A stretch of DNA of 64,000 bases from Stenocarpella maydis (taxonomy: Eukaryota; Ascomycota; Sordariomycetes; Diaporthales; Diaporthaceae): positions 1 to 64,000 of the forward strand of contig NQMI01000052.1 of the NCBI GenBank assembly GCA_002270565.1, given 5' to 3'. Position numbers and translations under genes: made by a program. Each line of letters opens with the position of its first letter. The first letter of the stretch is position 1. The notes under the pieces are model-generated. The model did not search any database, was not told where the DNA came from, and was given only the letters and a program-made list of their open reading frames with translations. Positions 1 to 10,302 of this stretch are shown in pieces.

Positions 1-387
1 GACATCGACGAGCACACACCCCCCCCCCCCGCGCCTGCGCGTCACACAGGCGGCATGCATGCTGCACGTCCCTCGACATCTGTGGCAGGCTGGGCAGCTA
101 CGGAGTCAGCCAACCGCCCTACCCGGTGCATACAATCGGGTTGTCAGCCGTGCAGCTCCAATAGCTCCGGTCTGAGAACCCATTATTACCTCGGGTGCTT
201 CCACGGATGCCACGGCTATGGCTGCGGCCCCCACGGGTCGCCAGCAGACGCCTATTCTTTCCAAGCGGATTTTCATCAAATTTATCCCTGGATATGGTCG
301 TGACGGCGGATAGGATTCTTGCACATTCTACGTATTTGGTCATATAACACTAACCGTATACTTGTCGATAGACCTAGAGCTGTCGAG
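1..387 (+). promoter_or_regulatory. Upstream region of the zinc-knuckle gene
   Basis: No coding region is supported here. The stretch begins with a C-rich run (about positions 21-31) and leads into the ATG at 388, so it probably holds the promoter and 5' leader of the CCHC gene. No clear TATA box was identified. Confidence 0.4.
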
Positions 388-1126
388 ATGTCGTCGCTTT
401 CCCGCCGTGCCTGCTACAAATGTGGCAATGTTGGCCACTATGCCGAGGTTTGCTCGTCGGCCGAGCGCCTCTGCTACAACTGCAAGCAGCCCGGGCACGA
501 GTCCAACCAGTGCCCTCTTCCCCGGACGACCGAGGCCAAGCAGTGCTACCACTGCCAAGGGCTGGGTCACGTTCAGGCTGACTGCCCAACCCTGCGGTTG
601 AGCGGCGCCGGAGCAGGTCGGTGCTACAACTGCGGGCAGCCTGGCCACCTGGCTGTGAGTTCATGACCCTGCCCCCTGGTAGTCGCCTCCGTGACGCCTG
701 CCTGTTGCTGACATGTCTGCACAGCGTGCTTGCCCCAACCCCGCTGGCGTTGGCATGGGTCGTGGAGGTCCCGTTGGCCGGGGTGGTTTTGGTGGTTACG
801 GCCGTGGCGGCTATGGTGGAGGTCCCCGCCCTGCCACATGTTACAAGTGCGGTGGTCCGAACCACTTTGCTCGCGACTGTCAGGCGCAGGCCATGAAGTG
901 CTATGCTTGTGGCAAGCTTGGCCACATCTCCAGGGATTGCCCTGCTCCTAACGGAGGCCCTCTCAGCACCGCTGGCAAGACCTGCTACCAGTGCGGTGAG
1001 GCAGGCCACATCTCGAGGGACTGCCCCACCAAGCAGATCAACGGGGAGGTTAACACTGCAGAGGTGGATTTGGCCGCGGCCGGGATCCCCGCTCCTGTGC
1101 CTGCCCCTATCGCCCCGGCAGCTTGA
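388..1126 (+). CDS. CCHC zinc-knuckle nucleic-acid-binding protein, GIS2/CNBP (byr3) type
   Basis: Two exons, 388-654 and 725-1126, encode 222 aa. The 70-nt intron (655-724) starts GTGAGT, has a CTGAC branch point and ends ACAG. It joins in phase 0 inside the fourth knuckle, which confirms the junction. Seven C-X2-C-X4-H-X4-C knuckles lie at about residues 9-22, 29-42, 53-66, 79-92, 128-141, 148-161 and 176-189. An RGG/GGY-rich linker (about 101-122) separates knuckles 4 and 5, and the tail is Ala/Pro-rich. Known relatives (yeast Gis2, fission yeast Byr3, animal CNBP) bind single-stranded nucleic acids and mRNAs and act in translation and stress granules. Seven knuckles plus an RGG linker is the usual layout. 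ATG 388 is chosen because the first knuckle follows directly. Function is inferred from family membership. Confidence 0.93.
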
Positions 1127-2892
1127 ATGAGTGTTTTGGAGACATGAATTGGATACATGACTTTTTCTTCCGATTTCTCTCCGGCTTCGGCTCCTGCGGG
1201 TCTAGGAACCATACCTCGGTGCCTTGACGAATCGCTTTTTACATGGCTTTTTCACCCCCTGGTCTTTACACCTCCTTCACTCAACGAACATCTTTTTGCA
1301 CCCCATGATACCGAAAAGCAACGAATTTCAACAGACTTGTATGACTTCCGCGCCTTTCCTAGGAAACGACTTTTCTTTGCAACACATACGGTTCAGGCGC
1401 GATCATCCTCTGCCTCGTCGGTATGGCTTCCAACCTCAGAACCCGGGCAGGGCTCCAAGTCTCGGCCGTCCAACAAGAGACACGATAATCTTGACCATGG
1501 ACGTAATACCCTACAACAAAAAGCTTGACTATTTTCGAGCTACTCGCAAAGGAAGAATTTCTGGAACCACACCATTTTGATACCCCTATGGATATGATTA
1601 ATCGAGGAAGGGTAATTCTTTTGCACACTTGCCTTCTTTTGGCTCGCCAAAGATGAAGCAGGAAAGGGAGGGGGACGAATAGAAAGAGAGGGTGTGCGTA
1701 GGAGGAGGCCTTTCCGCCAAACCGGTTTCTTTGCTGATGGGAAGAGAAAAGAAGGAGGGGGCGAAGCATTCCTCATGGAGCGGCAGGACCCATCAGCTCG
1801 GCTGTGGCTCGTCGAGCCCGGGCTGGCGGTAAAGGAACAGAACAGTCATTCCCGTGTTTGTTGCGGTTCGGGTCTGATTGATGGGTGTTTGTTGTTTTTA
1901 TTTGCGTACGGGACTGAGTGACAATGCAAGGCTGCGGACCTAGGAGGGCATGGGAGGATTGCGCAAGCCCCCCTCCCTGTCCCTGCCTACCCGGCCGGGC
2001 AGAAGGAAGCGTGTAGAGATGGGAGATTGGGCTGTTGCAGATTGTGACGAGGTTGGGACGCCGTGGTTGGCATTGTCCTGCCCGGGGGCTGGTACTTATC
2101 CTCAACGAAGAGCTTTCCGCGGTGCTCCTGCTGTCTATTCTGTCCTTACTGGACATGAAAACGTTGGGCCTCGCCTACTGGGACTATAAGGCGAACAAAC
2201 GTCGTTGAGCCGTGTGGGGGGGATGCATGTCACCGTCCACAGTATCATCCTCGGGGATACTTGTTTTGGTATCCGAGGAGAATCTGCTTCTTATTGGCAG
2301 GTTTACCAGGAGGGCGGATCGCGTGCGGTTGCTGAATAAGCTCTGGCCACGACGACATGTGAACTCTGGATCTGATGCTTGGGTCTACATAGTACCTGCA
2401 TGGTATAGTTAACAAGAACAAAGGGCACATGGCATGGACCTTCTGCTATTCTCTTATACGGGCGAGGTCTAGCGTTGGCGGGGGTGGGCGAACACCCGTT
2501 CAGCCCGTTGTGCACTGGGCAACCTTTGGCTGGCCCGGCGCCGTGCGCTAGCATAATAAACATGGGTCCAGAACAAAGGACGATGGCCGGCCGGGCCGGG
2601 TGGGCTACCGAGTCCAAGAGATATATATACATAGTAGATATGTGATATTTGCCCCCCTNGCCCTGCAACTCTCAACTGCAGGGCTGCCAAGGTCCAGGGT
2701 TAGGTGCGGTGTAAGATGATGGGTCGAGGTTATTATGGCATCTCGTCCCTGCGCATTTGAGCATGAACTCAGGTGTAAGCGCTAGGGCGGGTGTGGAACG
2801 GCGTTAACCTTGGACGGGGGACCGTTGGGGCGGCTTCCGTAACACGCGGCTGGAAGACGGAAGGCGTTTGATACAGTGCGACCGAAAAAGTC
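1127..2892. other. Intergenic region, no gene recognised
   Basis: Mixed-composition DNA between the zinc-knuckle gene and the first transposon. It contains the 3' UTR of the upstream gene and only short, overlapping frames with no recognisable protein motif. A single unresolved base lies at 2659. Confidence 0.6.
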
Positions 2893-2944
2893 TTGGGACA
2901 CTCCCGCAGATCCCACCCACCCCCACAACCACCACCCAACTTTA

Positions 2945-4780
2945 ATGATGCGTAGAATTACGAGAAAATTAGTTAAGAACTATTAACTTATATTAAATTA
3001 CTCATTAGAGTCTTCTGATTAATATCCTATATAGCTTCCCCTATATCTGCAGACCGCTGCCAATCTCCGCTTAAGTGATCAAATAATATTATTAATCTTG
3101 CCCTAATCTATTGCCCACCACACCGCCTTCACACATTAACTAAAATATGCCATATTAGCCCTATTTCAAGTCAATTCCTATAGATTTAGGTATTATTTAT
3201 TTATCTCTACTTTAAGAAGCTTCCAGACGTTCTCAATCGGGTTTAAATTAGGTAATCATAAAGGCTAATCCATTAGAGAGATTCCATATGCTAGAATAAA
3301 GGATTATTCTGATGAATTTGTGCTATAAAATAGCATTCAGTTCAGCGTGTGTTTCGGCAGGGTCGCAGTGTGGTGCTCTGAGGCGAATTCGGACGATTGA
3401 CAATGGTCTGGACAACTTTGTATTGAATTAAGTTGGGCTTCTGTAAGCCCTCCTTATATACCCTCCGATGTCGTCTCACCCCTGGGCACGCTGCGGTAGG
3501 CTCTGGTGCAAATTTGCAAATGCCGGAAAATTCGCCCTTCCAACACACCATCTTTGGTTCCAAACAACTAGCCAACCACAGCCCTAGCAATGCCCAAATT
3601 AAGTACATACAAACTTCTGAAATCAAGCTATCCAATGCACTAAGTTATATACTTTTTGGGTAAGAAATAAGGGTAATGCAGAGGTCTGAATTAAGGTGCA
3701 AATGCAGGCCAAAATAATCGACTCACGGCCACCAAACTCATCTTGCGTCACGCACGCACTGGGCGTACTTAGCGAAAATCGCCTGACTCGCAAGTCTAGG
3801 GTAACTCCTTGCTAGAAAGTCTAGGGTAACTCCTTACAACGAAGTCTAGGGTAACTCCTTGCACGGAGTACCAACGCCCTGCTGAGCGATTCTGTTTAAC
3901 AATTATACTACTTCTATAGTATAAATTCAAGCGTTATCTTGCTAGAAATCATATATCTCATTATAATAAAGAAGAAGGGCCTCTTATAAGATCTTTAGGT
4001 ATAAATTTATAATATATTTGTTACGTCTGGCCTCTAAATCTCTTTCCATCACGATAAGGTCACTCTAGCCACCCAACCAAATGGCACCCTATATCATTAT
4101 AGAGATTATAGGCTTTACATCAGCCTTTAAGTTAACTTTTTACCTATAATATCGCTAGTTAGAGAAGCCCCAAACCCACTCTGAAGGTTTGGAGGGATGG
4201 TTCTAAATGCTGCACTCATTAGAGAAGATTGCCTGAGAGGGGGGATATTGTAAGTAGAGGAGGCACGCAAGCTGACATTTCGGGGCAAACTTTAAATACT
4301 AACCCTCAGCAAACGCTTTATATTACAACGCCATAACTTAGCTTAGTAATAGCAAAGCTTCTTATCTTCTTCTAATAAAGGTATTTAGCGTGCAGCTTGC
4401 TAGTAATTAATGTAAATTAACTTTAAGGCAGCATAAATTATATTATTAGATACATTAATGCTTAGCGACTTCCGGATCTTGCTATATGGCAAATAGTCTT
4501 CTCTAAGGATAAGCAACTTTAACTGGTGAATAAAGCAGTTATTAAAGTACTTAGGATGACTACTTTATAGCTTAGGAGAAATTTTCCCGTTGCATTATCA
4601 TTTATCTTTCTTCCAATAAATTATTGACCTTATAATACTGGTTTCGCGATGAATTTAAGTTAAGGTTTTACCCTCTATTAATGCGCTTAAAATTGTACTG
4701 ATTTGAGCTGGAGTAAGTTTATAAGAAAACCCATGGTTTAAAGTTATCTCCCTAAGAAACGAGCGCTCGTGAGGAGGCAT
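2945..4780 (-). pseudogene. Tc1/mariner DDE transposase, RIP-inactivated
   Basis: Read on the minus strand from ATG 4780, the start MPPHERSFLREI resembles the helix-turn-helix N-terminus of fungal Tc1-like transposases, and it is followed by many stops. At about 4000-4250 the reading shows a GxVW-like catalytic core and then a QDNA motif (the second Asp of the DDE triad). Left of the insertion, a DLNPIENVWK-type motif (third catalytic Glu region) follows at about 3190-3300. The order N-terminus, core, QDNA, NPIENVW is the standard DDE_3 order. Stops mostly sit where CAR or TGG codons would be expected, consistent with RIP. The copy is interrupted by the LTR-like element at 3308-3901. Confidence 0.8.
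3308..3901 (-). repeat. 594-bp LTR-like element, copy 1 (solo), TSD ATTAT
   Basis: Plus strand starts TCTGATGAATTTG and ends CCGTTTAACA-like. It is flanked by a perfect 5-bp direct repeat ATTAT (3303-3307 and 3902-3906). Read on the minus strand it begins TGTTAAAC and has three tandem GTTACCCTAGACTT units, then a TATATAAGG box: a U3-like layout. This sets the strand call. It is inserted in the Tc1/mariner transposase remnant. Confidence 0.8.
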
Positions 4781-4864
4781 GGTGGTTGTAGGAGAGAAGA
4801 TTAAAGTTTTGGGTGGGTGTGACGCGAAAACGCGTTTTGTACTGTGGTGACGCGAGTGTCCCAA

Positions 4865-5459
4865 TACCTAGTCTATGTAAATAAATTCAATGGCTTGCCG
4901 CAATACAGGGCAAATCCGGGGCTGCTTTCCAGGCTGGGTGACCATCACATCGAATGCAAGTTTGGATTGGATTGCTGTACACACATATATATGTATGTTT
5001 GTATGTATATATGTGGTTTGTTATGGTCAGCTCAACCCGATACTCCTGCTGTGTGCACTGTTCGCTGCATCAAGCGACCGTTTACTGCAGGACCGTACGG
5101 GGTACAATCGGGAGGCGGCCGTTTCCTGCGCTGACCGTCTTGTGTGTGCGCATTCGCGCAGGAGCCCCACTCTCAAAGGTTCTAACTGGCCCAGGCCGAG
5201 GTGGTGGTGGGGGTGGCCACCGTGTTGTATGACTGATTCCCTTCCTTCTTGGCTGGCCGGACAAGGTGCATATCTTTATTGCACTCTCTTGGGCTTCTTG
5301 CTCATCATTCCTTGTTGATGCTCAATTGTGCCCGAGCTGATGATTACGAGCTTCCCGTCGTGTGCGTGAGGGGCAGTCAGCTATCCGCAGTCTGCAATCT
5401 GCATTGAGCGAGGCTGCGCGGTGGCCCGTCAGTCTGGTCTGGTCTGCTCTGTCTGTGCG
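4865..5459 (+). promoter_or_regulatory. Intergenic region upstream of the kinase gene
   Basis: GC-balanced DNA with a short alternating TATATATG/TATG tract at about 4984-5012. No protein motif is recognised. It probably holds the promoter and 5' UTR of the kinase gene. Confidence 0.4.
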
Positions 5460-8400
5460 ATGCCAACTCCCGACATGTCGGATCTCGACGGGGCCCCCGT
5501 CACCGGAGCCGAGACCACCACGATGGAGTCCAAGTCGACATGGTCGTCGACCTCGTCGGCCGAGACCGAACTGGACAACTTCTGGCATAACTCCGTAGGC
5601 ACAGGTCTTTTCTTGACTGCCGAGATCCTCTTCTGTCCTCCTGTCGAACGCACTACCCAATAGTTGGTTGCTGACCACATTTGCAGTCTCTGTCGAATCA
5701 ATTTTATACCACTCAAGACACTTCGCTGGACACGTTTGGTTTCAATCATGACAGCCTCTTTTTTGGCCCGTTCGACTCCTGCAGCGACTCTCTTTCTCTC
5801 ATCCGGGCCCAAGCCATCAGTCATACCACACAGGCATCTGCTGCTGGCGTCGACTCGGTCGACTTTGCCAACCCTTCTCCCCAGCTGGGCTTGGGCTTTG
5901 CCCAGGAGCTCCTCCCAACGGCAGCGGGTCTTGAGGCCGCTGTGCCGGATTCTGAAGCCATGGATTTACCGTGGGCAGCAACGGGTCTGCATGACGCATC
6001 ACATCAGCCCCTGAAGGTCAGGATCAACAATGCCCTTGTCCGCGGAGATGGCGGCCGTCTCTTCATCCCAGACGATGCCTTGAAATCTATCCTGTCGCAG
6101 CACGAGGTACACGCCGAGCTGATCGGCCACTTCCCTGACTTGCCGGCCCAGGAGGTGCAGAGAATGGCGTCCGCCATCATGTCCAGCGGGCAAGATTCTA
6201 GGCTCCTCCGTCTCTTTGGCGTTCTCGTCCTCTTGGACAAGGTTGACAGGATTGCCGAATTCCTGGAACTGGGAGAGGTGACTCTTCCGCTGTTGGATCT
6301 TGCGAGCCCTTGCTTCAGCACCTGGGCCCGGACCGACATCGAAGCCTTTGAGAAGATGCAATGGCGCTTCTTCTCGCCTGTCTTCTCCCATATGGCTAAG
6401 CAAGAGCATGATTTCGTCGACTTCCAGGACAAGACGATCCTTCCGTATATCGAATCATGGGAGAACCAAAAGCAGAACCACTACAAGGGTGGTAACTCCG
6501 AGGTGTGGAAAGTCAAGATCCATGACGCTCATCACAACTTTCAGAACCTACAAACCGCCGTCCCCAATAATCCCTACTTCGCCATCAAGAGGCTAAAGTC
6601 CAAAGACGAGGAGGCCTTCCACCGAGAAGTCCGCAACTTGCAGCGCGTGCACAACGCAGACCATCCCAACCTGCTGTCGCTCCTGGCAACTTACAAGTAC
6701 AGGGGAAGCTACCATTTGGTGTTCCCGTGGGCAGAGAGTGATCTCAGGCGGCTGTGGCAGTCCACCGACAACCCACAGCAGCCCGGCAAGGACGACACGC
6801 GGTGGTTGGCGAACCAATGTGCTAGCATCGCCGACGCTTTGAAGTCCGTCCACGCCGGTGCCGAATCCTGGCTGAAAACCACCGATGACCCTGCCGGCCA
6901 ACAGAGATTGATGAACGAGATCGGTATTCACGGTGATATTAAACCCGAAAACATCTTCATCTTCTCAAAGGGCCAGAAGGCCCAGCAACTTGCCAGTAAG
7001 CTACTCATACCCACCGGCAGTCCTTCTGCTTCCTCTCCATCTTGGAATATCACCCGTTCCCCCGCGCTTAACTGTTCCCGAGTTTCCGATCTTTTGTATT
7101 TGTCCCACTGGAAAAGAGTTCGTGCTAACCTCCGTTCGCGAAGTGGGTCCGCCGACGACTGGCAAAGGCGGCAACACGCCCTCGGACAGAAGCTCAAGGA
7201 GCGGAAGTCCTTCAAGCGTCGCCGAAGATAGAGAGATGGTTATTGGTGATTTTGGCGGTGGTGATTTCTACGATGCCTCCAAACACCCCGATCCTCTGCG
7301 CCAGATGACAGTCACATACAGGCCTCCCGAGTATGACACAAAGCTCAAGCCGGTCTCCCGTTCGTGGGATGTCTGGGGTCTGGGCTGTACGTACCTCGAG
7401 TTCGTGACCTGGTTCCTCATGGGCCGAGCTGGTCTTAGGGAATTCGCCAGGCGCCGTACCAAGAGAACTGCTTCTGGCAAGTTGTCGGACGAATATTTTG
7501 ATACGTTCGTCGACCCCAGCCAAACGGGAGGAGTAGGAGCCATCCTCAAGGGATCAGTCTTGGCTTGGATCAACGATCTCTCTCGCCACAAGAATGCGTC
7601 GCCATTCATCCGGGACTTTCTGAACTTCATTACGCACCGAATGTTCATTATTGAAGATGCTGTCGTCAATCGTGCATCCGGTGATGAGGTTGCCGAGCAC
7701 ATGAACTCCCTCAACGAGAGATGTCGTCAGGACGATTCATACTGCGCACCAAGCTCTCCTGCCTCTCCATGGGAGGTCGAGAGCAATGGCGGCAGCATCG
7801 CGACCCTGTCGTCGACCACGCCAGATGATCTCACGCTGGATTTCAATACTACTGAGGACGTCACTGGAGCATCAAACGGGGCCTGGAACTTTTCGATAGA
7901 TCTCAATCCTTTCCAGTGGAACACTGCCCCAGTACTGCCGGCCAATGGGCTTGCATCCTACAACAGCCTGAACTGTGCCGAGGTCCTTGGCACTTGGAAT
8001 TACACAGCACCAGTGATGTGGAACAACAACTACCTCAGCCAGGCCAGTGCCTCTGTTGAGAACAAGCGCAAGAGGAAGGTGAATGATGGTATTGGGGGTT
8101 TTGAGAGGCGAGTGTCGCCCAAGACCAGCACCAGCCCCCAGGAAAGCGGCTCTTCGACGACCGAGGAGTCGCCTGCGGCAAGCAGCACGAAAGCAGGCGA
8201 AAAGAGATTTGCCTGTCCATATTGTAAGTCCTCCCTTGAGGAGCCTGGTTGAAATACCACAGCTGATTCAAAACCAAACAGACAAAAGCAACCCAGGAAA
8301 GTTCCGACAAAAGAGAACATGCTGCGGGCCAGGCTGGCCCACAGTACATCGAGTTAAAGAGCATCTGTATCGATGCCACACAATCGGCAAACACACCTGC

Positions 8401-9002
8401 AGTCGGTGCCTCAAGAAATGCAGGAGTGCCTCAGAGCTTCTGGCTCACCAGCGGGCATCGGTCCCATGTGAGACAATAACAGACGCCTTCCCAGAGGGGA
8501 CAATGATGCCGTCCCAGGAAGAGGCCCTGAGGATCAAAAAACGAGTTCCACCGAACACCACAGAGGAGCAAAGGTGGAATGAGGTGTATCTCACACTATT
8601 CCCTGGTGAAACTGGTGCATTTCCTTCGCCTTGTAAGCTTCTCTACATTCTTGTCCGCTAAGGACTCTTTTTCCTGGCTCACCGTTCGAGACGTGCTCAA
8701 CTAACATGCGGCATCCAGTCTACGAAGACGAAGCGACCGAGACACGTATGCCCGAAAGTTCAAAACAACCAGAGCTCTCAGGCCAGTGGCTCTGTAGCGT
8801 GACTGAGTACGAAAAGTATTTGAGCCAAAGCCTCCCCCCGAGAGTCCAGCGCGAGCTGGAAAGGGAGGTGCAGCGGGAGTTCGGGTTCGTGGGCGATGCA
8901 GCGCAGACTCGAAAGGTCGTGGATATGGTACAAAAGTTGCAGCTCAGGCTGTTCAGGCAGTTTCAGAGCCAGGGGAGTGCATCGTCGTCATCAAATCCAT
9001 AG
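5460..9002 (+). CDS. Protein kinase with C-terminal C2H2-like zinc-finger module
   Basis: Five exons: 5460-5594, 5687-6995, 7144-8223, 8282-8632 and 8719-9002. All introns are GT-AG (92, 148, 58 and 86 nt), and phases agree throughout, giving 1052 aa. The N-terminal ~300 residues are unrecognised and partly helical. The kinase domain follows: glycine loop GGNSEVWKV (about 313-321), Lys346 in AIKRLK, catalytic loop HGDIKPEN (Asp462; HGD instead of HRD), DFG at 517-519 and RPPEY (about 541-545). A low-complexity Ser/Thr-rich segment leads to the FACPYYK zinc-finger region (from 837), with Cys/His pairs in GPGW...RVKEHLYRCH and CSRC...H...C. This is a recurrent module in Pezizomycotina. Start chosen at ATG 5460; ATG 5475 is possible. 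Likely an active Ser/Thr-type kinase lacking the HRD arginine, with substrate unknown. The kinase calls are firm and the role is not known. Confidence 0.88.
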
Positions 9003-10302
9003 ACGCATGGTGGTTGGCGCTGGGGATAATGTGCTATGAGACCTCGGTAGAGGAAAGGTATACCCTTGAAGAAGGCGGGTTTCTGAGCTGGCCTGTCTGC
9101 TTTTTCACTCGACACTGGATGTGCGTGCTGGTTGGTTGTTTAACGGTATGATGATTCTATGGCATGGGAGGTTATGATGATGACACCTACCACAAATATC
9201 AACGCTTTGCTTGAAGTGTGTTCCCTCTGGATGTGCATGCTGATGTACTCTGCTGGCCCCCCCAGTCCCCAATGCCTGACATGTTGGCAATATTTTTCCA
9301 CTGTCCACAACGTACGAGCGAGGTCAGAGAATTGGCGGGTCCACGGTGCTTCCCACTTCACTTCCCCGCGCCCTTGGCCTGACGTTTGCCGACCAGCCAT
9401 GCTCGGTCGAGGCAAACTTTAGAATCAAAGTTCTAGTGGCCACACCGAGGCTTCAACTCTAAAAGTGAAGGCTATTTCACCGCCCTATTATGTTGTTGAC
9501 TTGCACGAGGGACTCCGCGTTGCAGGAATGAAGCTCGCACGTCTGCCCAGCTCAACTTGGGCCAGTACCTGAGATGGGTGCTGTGCCAGCTCTGCTTGAG
9601 CTTGCGTTGTTATTGTCAGTACAAGAGTTTCCGTTCGTGGATGACTCTCCCGCTCAAGCTAGAAACGCGGCACAGCCCAGCATACTTTAACGTCTGATCA
9701 AGCCTCCCCAGTGATGAATACCTAGGTCCCTTGACATCATCTTCTTGGGCATCCACGGGCACAACATCGAAGCTCCATGCTTCTCCGCCCAAATGAGGAC
9801 GTAGACCGCCGTGGCACGGAGGCATTCGTCAGTTCAAAGCGGCGGATGTCTCGGGCATCTAATGCCATGCCAAGACCATCACATATACATACCTCGATAG
9901 GCTGCAATGATGTCTCCGCACCGGGGAGCCACAGGAGGCAGAGGTACCATCAAGCAGAGCGTTCAAAGGCTTCGAATGTCAAGAAAAGCAAAATGGGCGG
10001 TTCATGATTGGCTGCCATTGCTGAAAACATTCACGTATACTGCCTCGGCGCTGCCAGCATCATGGCCCGTAAAAGCCCGCGTCGCCCCGGGTGTTGAAGA
10101 GCCCACCGGCAATCTATTGAGTTCATTGTTCTGTGCTCCGGAGATTCTGATGCATAAAACAAGACGTACCTCCATATGGAAGTCGACTTGAGAATTTTCC
10201 TCAATCAACAGCTATCATTACTCACAAGAACAAGGACTTGAACTGCCAGATCGCTAAGTGGGTCGGACAGTGGGCAATACCGGTAGTAGTAGAAACAAGA
10301 CG
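9003..10302. other. Intergenic region, no gene recognised
   Basis: GC-balanced sequence between the kinase gene and the broken transporter gene. Only short unrelated frames occur on both strands, and none shows a known motif or plausible exon structure. Confidence 0.55.

Larger units (their letters stand above)
2893..4864 (-). mobile_element. RIP-degraded Tc1/mariner-type DNA transposon with nested LTR insertion
   Basis: Inverted ends match: TTGGGACACTC at 2893-2903 and its complement at 4854-4864. Both ends continue with similar CACCCACCC-rich and ACTTTAAT sequence further in. Between them a minus-strand transposase remnant reads through C-to-T/G-to-A damage. Removing the 594-bp insertion and its 5-bp duplication leaves about 1.37 kb, a normal size for Tc1/mariner. 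A TA dinucleotide follows the right end (4865-4866), but the left flank does not show a clean TA. Confidence 0.8.

Noticed and set aside
3342..3663. Conserved open frames on both strands inside each 594-bp repeat (about 97 aa minus, 76 aa plus)
   Set aside because: They recur only because the DNA repeat is conserved. They overlap on opposite strands, lie over the TATA-like promoter region and show no protein motif.
3782..3865. CRISPR-like array
   Set aside because: Only three direct units with short spacers, repeated identically in each LTR copy, in a eukaryote. These are tandem repeats within a transposon LTR.
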